Positions 1-7,400 of a stretch of DNA of 23,674 bases are shown here, piece by piece. The stretch spans positions 1-23,674 of the forward strand of contig CAKPCJ010000014.1 in assembly GCA_934141575.1 (NCBI GenBank), given 5' to 3'. Every line of letters begins with the position of its first letter. Within the stretch, counting starts at the first letter, position 1. The notes beneath the pieces are model-generated. The model saw only the letters and a list, made by a program, of their open reading frames with translations. It ran no database searches and was not told the origin of the DNA. The position numbers and the translations under genes are program-made. The DNA comes from an uncultured Bacilli bacterium (lineage in GTDB: Bacteria > Bacillota_I > Bacilli_A > RF39 > UBA660).

Positions 1-255
1 AAAATAAGAAAAAAACAAAAGTATGATTTAATCTTGTTAGATGAAGATATGCCAAGATTAAATGGAATAAAAACATTCGAAAAATTAAAGTTAGAAGAAA
101 AATTTAATATACCAGTAATAATAATGATAACAGAACAACATTTACAATATAAAGATAGATATACATATAATGGATTTAGTGGATGTATAGTAAAACCAAT
201 TAAAAAAGCTGAATTAAGTAAAATATTAAAAAAGCACCTTAAAATAGATGATTAA
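1..255 (+). CDS. Response-regulator receiver domain, C-terminal fragment (5' end outside window)
   Basis: The reading frame is open from the first base, with no start codon in the window, so this is the last 84 residues of a longer protein. The visible part is the back half of a CheY-like receiver. YDLILLDEDMP carries the presumed phosphoacceptor Asp (residue 14 of the fragment). PVIIMIT supplies the Thr after beta-4, and VKPIKK the conserved Lys-Pro at the end of beta-5. The protein stops about 17 residues after that Lys, so no DNA-binding output domain follows the receiver. It is therefore either a stand-alone receiver, the tail of a hybrid histidine kinase, or a regulator with its output domain upstream. 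It sits where parE is often found next to parC. The TAA stop lies inside a terminator hairpin. Confidence 0.8.
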   Translation, partial: KIRKKQKYDLILLDEDMPRLNGIKTFEKLKLEEKFNIPVIIMITEQHLQYKDRYTYNGFSGCIVKPIKKAELSKILKKHLKIDD

Positions 256-268
256 TTTCATCTTTTTT
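247..268 (+). terminator. Rho-independent terminator after the receiver gene
   Basis: GATGA at 247-251 pairs with TCATC at 258-262 around a six-base loop, followed by a run of T. The stop codon of the receiver gene lies in the hairpin. Confidence 0.6.
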
Positions 269-278
269 CGTTTTAAAC

Positions 279-308
279 TTGCAAAAGCCCTAAAATAAAT
301 AATATAAT
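279..308 (+). promoter_or_regulatory. Sigma-A-type promoter of parC
   Basis: TTGCAA at 279-284 and TATAAT at 303-308 are separated by 18 bases. The -10 box ends 17 bases before the parC ATG, so the predicted leader is only about 10 bases and holds little more than the GGTGAT ribosome-binding site. Confidence 0.6.
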
Positions 309-325
309 GATTATATGGTGATATT

Positions 326-2848
326 ATGCAAGACAATGTTATAGCTAAAAGAGTATATGATTATACGTTAGAAGAGTTAATGGGAGTTAGATTTGGAAGA
401 TATTGTAAAACAATAATTCAAGATAGAGCAATTCCAGATGCTAGAGATGGATTAAAACCAGTTCAAAGACGTATAGTATACTCAATGTTCAAAGATAAAA
501 ATACTTATGATAAAGATTATAGAAAAAGTGCAAAAGCAGTTGGTAATGTAATGGGTAATTACCATCCACATGGTGATTCAAGCATTTATGATGCACTTGT
601 AAGAATGAGTCAATCTTGGAAATTAAATACTCCTTATGTTGATATGCAAGGAAATAATGGTAGTATGGATGGAGACCCTGCAGCTGCATCTCGTTATACT
701 GAGGCTCGTCTTTCTAAAATTGCTGGCGAACTTATGAAAGACATTGACAAAGATACAGTAGCGTATGCTCCAACATATGATGATAAGGCTCTAGAACCGA
801 CAGTTCTTCCAGCAAGATTTCCAAACCTTTTAGTAAATGGTTCAACAGGTATAAGTGCTGGATATGCAACAGATATACCTCCACATAATTTAGGAGAAGT
901 AATAGATGCATGTATAGAAAGAATAGATAATCCAACAGGTGACTTAGATTCAGTTATGCAACATATTAAAGGGCCAGATTTCCCAACAGGTGGAATAATT
1001 GAAGGAATAGAAGGAATAAGACAGGCTTATAAAACTGGAAAAGGTAAAATAATAGTAAAATCCAAAATTGAAGTTGTACAAGGTAAAAATTGTACTCAAC
1101 TTGTTGTCACTGAAATTCCATATGATGTAAATAAAGCTAATTTAGCAAAAAGAATAGAAGATATAAGAATAGAAAAGAAAATAGAAGGCATACTTGAATC
1201 AAGAGACGAATCAGATAGAGAAGGACTAAGAATGGTTATTGATTTAAAAAAAGATGCCAATGTTGAACTTATAACAAATTATTTATTGAAGAACACAGAA
1301 CTTCAAATTAATTATAATTTTAATATGATAGCTATTGTTAATAGACGTCCAAAGCAATTAAGTTTAATAGAATGTCTAGATGTATATTTGCAACATCAAA
1401 AAGAAGTTATAACAAAAAGAACAACATTTGATCTTGAGCACGCTAAGGAAAGATATCATTTAATAGAAGGTTTAATAAAAGCTATATCTATACTTGATGA
1501 TGTAATACGTGTAATTAGAGCAAGCAAGAATAAAGCCGATGCACAAGATAATTTGATTAAAGAATTTGATTTTTCTGAAAAACAGGCTAAAGCAATAGTT
1601 GAATTGCAATTATATAGATTAACTAATACGGATGTAGTTGAATTAGAACAAGAATTAAAAAATCTAGAAAAAATAATGAGTGGATTAAATGCTATATTAT
1701 CTAGTGAAACTAAAATGAAAAATGTAATGAAAAAAGAATTATTAGCTATAAAAGAAGAATATGCTACTCCTAGAAAAACAGAAATAAGAGATGAAGTAAC
1801 AGAATTAAAGATTGACACTACAAGTTTGATTAAAGAAGAAGATGTTATAGTTGTAGTAACTAATGAAGGATATGTAAAGAGAGTATCAACAAGAAGTTAT
1901 AATGCTTCAAAAGAAGAACAAACTGCATTAAAACAAGGCGATTCAGTTAAACATATATATGATGTTAATACTCTTGATGTTATGCTTATGTTTACTAACT
2001 TAGGTAATTATTTATATGTTCCAGTATATGAAATACCTGACCTTAAATGGAAAGAGCTAGGAACACATATAAGCAATATAATTACTTTACAATCTAACGA
2101 AAAAATAATCGAAACTGTATTACCAGGTGATTTTAAAAATAAAACACTTACATTCTTCTCTAAAAATGGTATGACAAAGCGTACAGATATATCAGAATTT
2201 AAAGTTCAAAGATATAGTAAACCTATAAACTGCATGGCATTAAAAAATGATGATTTACTAGTTAGTGTTAGTGATTCAAATGCAGAAAATGTGCTTGTTG
2301 TTACAAGCGAAGGATATGGATTAATATATGGAACTTCAGAAATACCAGTATTAGGGCTTAAGGCATCAGGTGTAAAGGCAATAAATTTAAAAGAAGACGA
2401 TACAGTAATTGGTGGGCATGTTTATTCAAATTGTGAGTATTTATCATTAATAACAGATAAAGGACATGGTAAAAGAATAAGAATACTAGAAATACCAATA
2501 ACTAGTCGTGCAAAAAGAGGAATTCAATTAATAAGAGAAGTAAAAAGTAACTTAAATAGGATAATATCAAGTTATACAGTAGATTCTAAAAAAATAATAA
2601 GCGTTAAGACAGAAAAAGAAGAATTTGCTATAAAATTAAATTCATTGCCAATCGTTGATAGGAACAGCATTGGAAGTAGCATTGTAAAAGAAAAGATTCT
2701 AGAAACATACTTAATAGGTGATGAAGTAATATCCTTAAAAGAAAAAGAAGAAATTATTGAAGAAGTAAAAGAAAGTAATATAGATTTAAAACAAATTGAT
2801 GAAAAAATATTAACAATAGATGATTTTTTAGATGATATTAATTATTAA
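326..2848 (+). CDS. parC: DNA topoisomerase IV subunit A
   Basis: An 840-residue type IIA topoisomerase A subunit. With ParE it would decatenate daughter chromosomes and relax supercoils by ATP-driven strand passage. The N-terminal half holds the breakage-reunion domain. HPHGDSSIYDALVR corresponds to the quinolone-resistance region, with the usual Ser and an acidic residue present. AAASRYTEARL contains the catalytic Tyr that links to DNA. The GNNGSMDGDPAAASRYTEARL context is the ParC rather than the GyrA version, and I do not see a clear GyrA box (QRRGGKG) in the C-terminal beta-pinwheel. Residues about 490-790 show the repeated blades, and the last 45 residues are acidic. The start is supported by GGTGAT at 317-322. 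parE, usually adjacent, is not immediately upstream. Confidence 0.95.
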   Translation: MQDNVIAKRVYDYTLEELMGVRFGRYCKTIIQDRAIPDARDGLKPVQRRIVYSMFKDKNTYDKDYRKSAKAVGNVMGNYHPHGDSSIYDALVRMSQSWKLNTPYVDMQGNNGSMDGDPAAASRYTEARLSKIAGELMKDIDKDTVAYAPTYDDKALEPTVLPARFPNLLVNGSTGISAGYATDIPPHNLGEVIDACIERIDNPTGDLDSVMQHIKGPDFPTGGIIEGIEGIRQAYKTGKGKIIVKSKIEVVQGKNCTQLVVTEIPYDVNKANLAKRIEDIRIEKKIEGILESRDESDREGLRMVIDLKKDANVELITNYLLKNTELQINYNFNMIAIVNRRPKQLSLIECLDVYLQHQKEVITKRTTFDLEHAKERYHLIEGLIKAISILDDVIRVIRASKNKADAQDNLIKEFDFSEKQAKAIVELQLYRLTNTDVVELEQELKNLEKIMSGLNAILSSETKMKNVMKKELLAIKEEYATPRKTEIRDEVTELKIDTTSLIKEEDVIVVVTNEGYVKRVSTRSYNASKEEQTALKQGDSVKHIYDVNTLDVMLMFTNLGNYLYVPVYEIPDLKWKELGTHISNIITLQSNEKIIETVLPGDFKNKTLTFFSKNGMTKRTDISEFKVQRYSKPINCMALKNDDLLVSVSDSNAENVLVVTSEGYGLIYGTSEIPVLGLKASGVKAINLKEDDTVIGGHVYSNCEYLSLITDKGHGKRIRILEIPITSRAKRGIQLIREVKSNLNRIISSYTVDSKKIISVKTEKEEFAIKLNSLPIVDRNSIGSSIVKEKILETYLIGDEVISLKEKEEIIEEVKESNIDLKQIDEKILTIDDFLDDINY

Positions 2849-2877
2849 AATAGCAAAATGATATTGCTATTTTTTTA
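2849..2877 (+). terminator. Terminator of parC
   Basis: AATAGCAA at 2849-2856 pairs with TTGCTATT at 2864-2871 around a seven-base loop and runs directly into a T tract. Confidence 0.8.
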
Positions 2878-2884
2878 TAAATTA

Positions 2885-2912
2885 TTGACTTTTATAATTA
2901 TTTTAGTATCAT
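2885..2912 (+). promoter_or_regulatory. Sigma-A-type promoter of the HAD-like gene
   Basis: TTGACT at 2885-2890 and TATCAT at 2907-2912 are 16 bases apart, 20 bases upstream of the next start codon. Confidence 0.5.
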
Positions 2913-2932
2913 ATTGAGAAAGGTGATTAATA

Positions 2933-3886
2933 ATGGATAATTTACTAGAACAACTATTCAATGTACCAAGTAGTGATACTGATGAGTATAACATTTTATT
3001 TTCTGATCTTTTTGGAACATTAATTGATGAGAATAAATGTAAAACATATGATGGTATTGAAAGAGAATGTGCAAAACTTGCACCTATACTTAATAAATAC
3101 TTATCTGGGAATAATTTTTTAATTATTATATCAAGTCTTAATCATGTAGCCCTAGATAGTCTAGCATATGTTTTTTCAATGCTATCGAGTAAAATATTAC
3201 CAGAATATAGAGATAAAATTATCTATTTTATGAGTGCTATTTCTAAAAATCCTGAAGCAAAACAACTTGGTAAAAGTATCAATATGTACAATCTTCAAAT
3301 TAATTTTGTAAACCAAAAAGAGGAGGCAATTGAACTTGCACTTGATAAACTAAAAAGTTACAAGATAAAGAATATATGTGCAATGGGAGATTCAGCAAGT
3401 GAATTTGAACTTCTTAATGCTGTGTCTAAATTGGGTGGTTATACTTGTGTTGTAGGTGGTAATTTTGAAAGCAACGGATACATAGACAGTTTACTATTAA
3501 ATAGTAATCAAAGTATTATAGAAAAAATAGCAAAATTAGAATTTGAAATTAGAGTAATGGCGTTAATATCTGAAAAACATTCAAAATATTCTTCTAAAAA
3601 TTTAGGAAAAGATGTTGGAGAATCACAAGAATTTAAAGATATAAATGAGAAAAAGAAAAACAGAATAAGAGAACTCATCAACAGTGGATTTTCAACAGAC
3701 GCTTTAAAACGTATTCTTTATTTAGATTTTATAGTAAATGACAGACTTTTTTGTCCAAATCCTTCGTATGAAGAAAAAAATGATTTAAATAAAGCAGAAG
3801 AGGCTTTGACACAAATTAGTATAATTGCAAAAAATTTTCTTCCTGAGCCTGTTAGCAATCAAAAAGTTATTAAAAAAAATTATTAA
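2933..3886 (+). CDS. HAD-superfamily-like protein with helical C-terminal extension
   Basis: A 317-residue soluble protein. The N-terminal part has haloacid-dehalogenase features. FSDLFGTLID (about residues 23-32) matches motif I of the type where the second acid is replaced by an aromatic, with D25 as the would-be nucleophile. IIIISS around residue 65 resembles motif II, and CAMGDSASEFELL around residues 149-161 resembles motif IV. A clear motif III Lys is not obvious. From about residue 200 to the end the protein is charged and apparently helical, with no family I recognise. The start is supported by AAAGGTGAT seven bases upstream. It stands alone between terminators, ahead of the ylb block. 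Phosphatase activity is an inference; substrate and pathway are unknown, and it could be regulatory. Confidence 0.6.
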   Translation: MDNLLEQLFNVPSSDTDEYNILFSDLFGTLIDENKCKTYDGIERECAKLAPILNKYLSGNNFLIIISSLNHVALDSLAYVFSMLSSKILPEYRDKIIYFMSAISKNPEAKQLGKSINMYNLQINFVNQKEEAIELALDKLKSYKIKNICAMGDSASEFELLNAVSKLGGYTCVVGGNFESNGYIDSLLLNSNQSIIEKIAKLEFEIRVMALISEKHSKYSSKNLGKDVGESQEFKDINEKKKNRIRELINSGFSTDALKRILYLDFIVNDRLFCPNPSYEEKNDLNKAEEALTQISIIAKNFLPEPVSNQKVIKKNY

Positions 3887-3912
3887 TTTTTAAGAATTGT
3901 ATATAAATTAAT

Positions 3913-3937
3913 AAAATAAAATTTTTGTTTTATTTTG
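3913..3937 (+). terminator. Weak AT-only hairpin after the HAD-like gene
   Basis: AAAATAAAA at 3913-3921 pairs with TTTTATTTT at 3928-3936. The stem has no GC pair and the downstream strand is itself the T-rich tract, so it is a weak terminator at best. Confidence 0.35.
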
Positions 3938-3965
3938 TCACTTTATAAAAATAATTACATATAAT
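3935..3965 (+). promoter_or_regulatory. Candidate promoter of ylbD
   Basis: TTGTCA at 3935-3940 and TATAAT at 3960-3965, with a long 19-base spacer. The -10 box ends 15 bases before the ylbD start. The spacing makes the -35 assignment tentative. Confidence 0.35.
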
Positions 3966-3980
3966 TATTTAGGTGATAGT

Positions 3981-4352
3981 ATGGAAAAGAAGGAGCAGTT
4001 TAAAGAGTTTGTAAAAAAGCATAAAGAACTTATTACGCATGTTAATGGCGGAAATATGACATGGCAAAAATTCTATGAAATGTGGGATTTATATGATGAA
4101 GACGAAGATGCTTGGGAACCATATTTTAAAAGAAAAGAAACAAAGGTTGAGAGCAAAACAGTTGAAGAGAAAAAAATAGGATTATCCGATATAATGAACT
4201 ATTTGAAACAAATAGACATGAATCAACTTCAAGGAAATATTGAAACTATCCAAAAGGGAATTGGTTTAGTGCAAGGATTGTTAAAAAAAGATGATGGAGT
4301 AAAAGCTTCTACGTATACACCAAGACCAATCTATCAAAGGTTTGAAGATTAA
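3981..4352 (+). CDS. ylbD: YlbD-family spore coat protein
   Basis: A 123-residue protein. Its first 50 residues match the pattern of Bacillus YlbD: a helix with FKEFVKKHKELI, then MTWQKFYEMWDLY followed by an acidic DEDEDAW segment. In Bacillus subtilis YlbD is a putative spore coat protein, which suits the other sporulation genes here. The middle (residues about 50-70) is charged and low-complexity, and a short helical region follows. It has no signal peptide or membrane segment. Start ATG 3981 is preceded by AGGTGAT. It overlaps the next gene by one base (TAATG), and the downstream order ylbE-ylbF-rsmD strongly supports the family call. Role is from family knowledge only. Confidence 0.8.
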   Translation: MEKKEQFKEFVKKHKELITHVNGGNMTWQKFYEMWDLYDEDEDAWEPYFKRKETKVESKTVEEKKIGLSDIMNYLKQIDMNQLQGNIETIQKGIGLVQGLLKKDDGVKASTYTPRPIYQRFED

Positions 4353-4573
4353 TGACATTAGAATTACAATTTAAAATTAAAAATAACCCATATTTAATTA
4401 AATATTTACATGAAAATTCTAGCTGGTATAAATATTTAAATAGGGATCCAAAAACATTCAAAATCTTTGAGGAAGAAATGAAAGAAAAGTATAAATTAAG
4501 AACAACAGATAGATTTGAACAAATAATAAATAATTTAGATATGATGGCTAAATTTATGAGTGCTCTAAAATAA
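4352..4573 (+). CDS. ylbE: YlbE-like protein
   Basis: A 73-residue protein resembling Bacillus YlbE, a small uncharacterised protein. Recognisable positions are a leading NNPYLIKYLHENSSWYKYLNRDP segment (residues about 9-31) followed by FEEEMKEKYKLRTTDRF and a C-terminal helix ending in MMAKFMSAL. Its start codon shares the last base of the ylbD stop, so translation is probably coupled and no separate strong ribosome-binding site is needed. The function is not known; the case rests on size, sequence pattern and the ylbD-E-F-rsmD order. Its stop lies inside the terminator that closes this two-gene unit. Confidence 0.75.
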   Translation: MTLELQFKIKNNPYLIKYLHENSSWYKYLNRDPKTFKIFEEEMKEKYKLRTTDRFEQIINNLDMMAKFMSALK

Positions 4574-4600
4574 GTTAATTTGTATTGACTTATTTTTTTT
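4567..4600 (+). terminator. Terminator of ylbD-ylbE overlapping the ylbF promoter
   Basis: AAAATAAGT at 4567-4575 pairs with ACTTATTTT at 4588-4596 around a 12-base loop, then T to 4600. The right arm shares bases with the -35 box of the next promoter. Confidence 0.7.
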
Positions 4601-4614
4601 ATAATAAGTATAAT
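4585..4614 (+). promoter_or_regulatory. Sigma-A-type promoter of ylbF-rsmD
   Basis: TTGACT at 4585-4590 and TATAAT at 4609-4614 are 18 bases apart. The -10 box ends 15 bases before the ylbF ATG. The -35 box lies within the terminator stem of the preceding unit. Confidence 0.65.
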
Positions 4615-4629
4615 AAAGTTGGTGATAAT

Positions 4630-4929
4630 ATGAATAAGATAATTGAAGCTTTGAATAGTTTAATGGATGAGTTAGATAATAGTGAAACAATTAAGAATCT
4701 CGAATTTTATAAGAAAAAAATGAAAGAAGATAAAAAACTAGAATCTCAAATAATAGATTTTAACAAAAAAAAAGAAAATAAAAATGAAGAATTTCAAAAT
4801 ATTAAAATATCATTATATAATAATGAAATTGTTAAAAACTATTTAAAATATGAACAAGAAATGAATTATATAATAATGGATTTAAATAAAAAATTAAACT
4901 CATTAATAGACAAAAAAGGATGTAATTAA
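4630..4929 (+). CDS. ylbF: YlbF/YmcA-family regulator
   Basis: A 99-residue, strongly helical and charged protein. Its size, its MNKIIEALNSLMDELDNSETIKNLE opening in pieces (first helix, then a second helix rich in Lys and Glu) and its place between ylbE and rsmD match the Com_YlbF family. In Bacillus, YlbF works with YmcA and YaaT as the Y-complex that binds RNase Y, matures operon mRNAs, and influences competence, sporulation and biofilm. An in-frame start 45 bases upstream (4585) is rejected because it would precede the promoter -10 box. ATG 4630 has GGTGAT at 4621-4626. YlbG is missing from its usual place after this gene. Whether YmcA and YaaT partners exist cannot be seen here. Confidence 0.75.
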   Translation: MNKIIEALNSLMDELDNSETIKNLEFYKKKMKEDKKLESQIIDFNKKKENKNEEFQNIKISLYNNEIVKNYLKYEQEMNYIIMDLNKKLNSLIDKKGCN

Positions 4930-4930
4930 T

Positions 4931-5476
4931 ATGAGTATGAGAGTAATAAGCGGCTTTTTAAAATCAAGAGTAATTTTAGGGGATAACATAGAAGGAACAA
5001 GACCAACAATGAATAGAGTTAAGATGAGTCTTTTTTCAATGATAAATCAAAAACTAGAGGGAAGTGTTTGCTTAGATTTATTTGCAGGCAGTGGTTCATT
5101 AGGAATAGAAGCAATAAGCAATGGTGCTAAAAAAGTAATATTTGTAGACAATAATAAAAAATGTATAGATGCAATTAATAAAAATATTAAAAATTTAAAA
5201 ATTGAATCGTATTGTGAAGTATATTTAGGTGATTACTTAAACGCATTAAAAAGAATAAACCAAAAATTAGATATTATTTTTTTAGATCCTCCATATAAAA
5301 TGAATGTAACAAACGAAATATTTGAAATTGTAAATTCAAAAAAAATGTTAAATGAAGATGGAATGATAGTAGTTGAATATAGTCAAAATATTCCAGAAAA
5401 TATAGAAAATTTTGAAGTTATAAAAGAAAAAAAATATGGTGATAAATATATTAAAGTATATAAAATAAAATATTGA
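4931..5476 (+). CDS. rsmD: 16S rRNA (guanine(966)-N(2))-methyltransferase
   Basis: A 181-residue SAM-dependent methyltransferase that modifies G966 (E. coli numbering) of 16S rRNA. MRVISGFLKSR is the family's N-terminal signature. LDLFAGSGSLGIEA (about residues 47-60) is the SAM-binding motif I. FVDNN supplies the acidic ribose-binding residue. FLDPPY (about residues 116-121) is the DPPY catalytic motif of N6/N2-amino methyltransferases. The gene follows ylbF by one base and must be co-transcribed. ATG 4931 is preferred over ATG 4937 because AAAGGA at 4915-4920 is better spaced for it. It ends in TGA, the only TGA stop in the window, which argues for the standard bacterial code. coaD, the usual next gene in Bacillus, is absent. 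Confidence 0.93.
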   Translation: MSMRVISGFLKSRVILGDNIEGTRPTMNRVKMSLFSMINQKLEGSVCLDLFAGSGSLGIEAISNGAKKVIFVDNNKKCIDAINKNIKNLKIESYCEVYLGDYLNALKRINQKLDIIFLDPPYKMNVTNEIFEIVNSKKMLNEDGMIVVEYSQNIPENIENFEVIKEKKYGDKYIKVYKIKY

Positions 5477-5525
5477 TTATAATAAAAATGTAAACAGTAT
5501 AAATTTTTGAAAATACTAATTGACT

Positions 5526-5554
5526 TTGACAAATAGCAATGGTATAGTTATATT
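5526..5554 (+). promoter_or_regulatory. Strong sigma-A promoter of pilin gene 1
   Basis: TTGACA at 5526-5531 and TATATT at 5549-5554 have an ideal 17-base spacer, the best match in the window. AGGAGG at 5566-5571 precedes the start by ten bases. Confidence 0.75.
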
Positions 5555-5581
5555 GTAAAATAAATAGGAGGAAAGAAGTAA

Positions 5582-6049
5582 ATGAAAAAAATGAACAAAA
5601 AAGGTTTTACATTAATCGAATTACTAACAGTAATCGCAATCTTAGCTGTTATCTTATTAATCGCAGCACCAACAATCTTAGGTGTTTTAGATAAGGCTAA
5701 AAAGAGTACATTCAAAAACCAAGTTTTAATGTATGTTGAAAGTTTAAAAACTCAAGTTGCTTTAAATAGCATGGGTCAATCTGACATGGATACTGCTGAC
5801 TTATCTTTCACAACTACTGGTGAAGGTGAACAAGCAAAAACAACTGCAACTGTAGATGTAACAAAAATTCCAATGGATAGTCAAGGATTAACTAGTGGAA
5901 CAATTACAGTAACTGCTGGAGCAAATGGAAAATATACTTATGCTTTGACAAAAGTAACTGATGGAAGTTATTGCGTAACTGGTGTAACTGACGTAACTAG
6001 TGATACTGATTTTACAACAGAAAAAATCACTTCTGGCAATTGCCAATAG
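5582..6049 (+). CDS. Type IV pilin-like protein (copy 1)
   Basis: A 155-residue prepilin. NKKGFTLIEL gives a prepilin-peptidase site between G8 and F9, with the conserved Glu at mature position 5 (E13). The hydrophobic helix runs to about residue 35 and the amphipathic helix to about residue 62. The C-terminal globular part is rich in Thr, Ser and Gly. It holds two Cys, C131 and C154, which could form the disulfide loop seen in many pilins. Its nine Ile codons are seven ATC and two ATT, no ATA, whereas neighbours favour ATA. With the strong promoter and AGGAGG site this suggests high expression. No assembly ATPase, platform protein or prepilin peptidase gene lies in the window. Whether it forms a pilus, a pseudopilus or a competence structure is unknown. 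Confidence 0.88.
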   Translation: MKKMNKKGFTLIELLTVIAILAVILLIAAPTILGVLDKAKKSTFKNQVLMYVESLKTQVALNSMGQSDMDTADLSFTTTGEGEQAKTTATVDVTKIPMDSQGLTSGTITVTAGANGKYTYALTKVTDGSYCVTGVTDVTSDTDFTTEKITSGNCQ

Positions 6050-6053
6050 TAAG

Positions 6054-6084
6054 AAAATAGATATTTAATATATCTATTTTTTTT
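6054..6084 (+). terminator. Terminator of pilin gene 1
   Basis: AAAATAGATAT at 6054-6064 pairs with ATATCTATTTT at 6070-6080 around a five-base loop, then more T. Confidence 0.85.
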
Positions 6085-6090
6085 ATTGCA

Positions 6091-6099
6091 TGTTATAAT
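6091..6099 (+). promoter_or_regulatory. Extended -10 promoter of nfo
   Basis: TGTTATAAT is an extended -10 element (TGn plus TATAAT at 6094-6099). No convincing -35 box is present at the right spacing. It lies 22 bases before the nfo start. Confidence 0.5.
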
Positions 6100-6121
6100 T
6101 ACATAGGAATGGAATGATGAT

Positions 6122-7033
6122 ATGAATAAAGAATTAATAATAGGATCACATGTTTTGTATAACGCTAAAGATCAATTACTTGGATGTGTAGAACAAGCCA
6201 TTTCTTATGGTGAAAATGCGTTTATGTTTTATACAGGTGCTCCTCAAAATACAATGAGATCTCCTATAAATACAGATAAAATAGAAGAGGCTTATAAATT
6301 AATGAATGAGAACGGTATAGAACTTAAAAATGTAATTGTACATGCACCGTACATAGTTAACCTTGCAAACAATAAAGTAAAAGAAAGTTATGAATTTGCT
6401 ATTTCATTTTTACGTCAAGAATTAGATAGATGTATTAAATTTGGAGTAAAAAAAATAGTTCTTCATCCAGGAAGCCACGTAGGATTAGGTATTGATACTG
6501 GAATAGAAAACATAATAAATGCATTAAATAGAATTTTAAAAGAAGAAGATGACATAAAAATATGCCTAGAAACTATGACTGGAAAAGGTAGTGAATTGGG
6601 AGATATCGATGAAATTAACAGAATTATAAATGGCGTAAAATTGAATGATAAATTAATGGTTTGCCTAGACACATGTCATATGAATGATAGAGGTTATGAT
6701 TTAACCAAATTTGATGAAATTCTAGACATGATAGATAAAAAAATGGGAATAAATAGAATAGGATGTATTCACGTAAATGACAGTTGTAATGAACGCGGTG
6801 TAAGAAAAGATAGACATGAAAATATAGGATTTGGGAAAATAGGATTTGACACACTTATAAATATTATATATAACGAAAGATTAGCTAGTATTCCTAAAAT
6901 ATTAGAAACACCTTATATAACTGAAACACCAGATTCAAAAGAAAAAATATATCCTCCTTTTAAAGAAGAAATAATAATGATTAAAAATAAAAAGTTTAAT
7001 CCAAATATGATTGAAGAAATTAGAAAAAGATAG
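6122..7033 (+). CDS. nfo: Endonuclease IV (AP endonuclease)
   Basis: A 303-residue apurinic/apyrimidinic endonuclease of the xylose-isomerase-like TIM-barrel family. It cuts 5' of abasic sites in base-excision repair. All nine tri-zinc ligands of the family can be placed: H74 (VHAPY), H115 (LHPGSH), E150 (CLETMTGKG), D183 and H186 (CLDTCH), H217 (HVND), D230 and H232 (DRHENIGFG), and E262 (ILETP). The length is near that of Bacillus Nfo. In spore formers this enzyme protects germinating spores from AP lesions, which suits the neighbourhood. It is a single-gene unit ending in a terminator shared with a convergent gene. Confidence 0.96.
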   Translation: MNKELIIGSHVLYNAKDQLLGCVEQAISYGENAFMFYTGAPQNTMRSPINTDKIEEAYKLMNENGIELKNVIVHAPYIVNLANNKVKESYEFAISFLRQELDRCIKFGVKKIVLHPGSHVGLGIDTGIENIINALNRILKEEDDIKICLETMTGKGSELGDIDEINRIINGVKLNDKLMVCLDTCHMNDRGYDLTKFDEILDMIDKKMGINRIGCIHVNDSCNERGVRKDRHENIGFGKIGFDTLINIIYNERLASIPKILETPYITETPDSKEKIYPPFKEEIIMIKNKKFNPNMIEEIRKR

Positions 7034-7055
7034 AAACATGTTTGTTTCTATTTTT
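7029..7055. terminator. Bidirectional terminator between convergent genes
   Basis: TAGAAACA at 7031-7038 and TGTTTCTA at 7043-7050 form a perfect stem with a four-base loop. T follows on the plus strand, and the other side is A-rich (T-rich for minus-strand transcripts), so it can serve both nfo and the minus-strand gene. Confidence 0.8.
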
Positions 7056-7317
7056 AATATCCATTATTAATTTTATTTTTCGTTTCAATATATAAATTTT
7101 CAATTTTTTTATAAGTTTCAGGAGAAAGAAGTTCTTTCATTTCATTTAACTGTGCTCTAGGATTACCATAGTAAAATGTCCTCCAGTCTTTTTTTATATA
7201 ATTATATATAACTTCCGTTTCTTTTTTATCTAAAACAACGCCTTGTTTTTTAGCATATTTTGAAATATCATCAATTGTAAGTCTTTCAATATATTTTTTA
7301 ATTAAATAATCATACAT
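7054..7317 (-). CDS. DUF2624-like small protein (YqfT-type)
   Basis: An 87-residue soluble protein and the only minus-strand gene here. LTIDDISKYAKKQGVVLDKKETEVIY resembles the N-terminal half of the DUF2624 family (Bacillus YqfT), in which a helix-turn-helix-sized unit is followed by a second helical pair. In B. subtilis yqfT lies next to nfo (yqfS). Here it is also next to nfo but convergent, which supports the call. A GTG start at 7326 is rejected because the ribosome-binding site AGGTGAT (complement of 7322-7328) overlaps it. ATG at 7317 is correctly spaced. No function is known. The family call rests on pattern and context, not on a search. Confidence 0.55.
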   Translation of the reverse strand: MYDYLIKKYIERLTIDDISKYAKKQGVVLDKKETEVIYNYIKKDWRTFYYGNPRAQLNEMKELLSPETYKKIENLYIETKNKINNGY

Positions 7318-7353
7318 AAATATCACCTACAATATAATATGATATAAAAATAT

Positions 7354-7383
7354 TTGTATGTCTTATTGGTAATAAGTTATAAT
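7354..7383 (+). promoter_or_regulatory. Promoter of the class B PBP gene
   Basis: TTGTAT at 7354-7359 and TATAAT at 7378-7383 are 18 bases apart. The -10 ends 17 bases before the ATG. The space between the divergent starts is only 83 bases. Confidence 0.5.
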
Positions 7384-7400
7384 AATAATGAGGTAATAAT

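Noticed and set aside
1456..1818. 120-residue minus-strand frame inside parC
   Set aside because: Antisense shadow of a well-supported gene; no ribosome-binding site and low-complexity Ser/Leu/Phe-rich product. The same applies to minus-strand frames within polC, proS, rbr and nfo.
5582..6049. Complete type IV pilus or competence operon
   Set aside because: No ATPase, platform protein or prepilin peptidase gene lies near either pilin.
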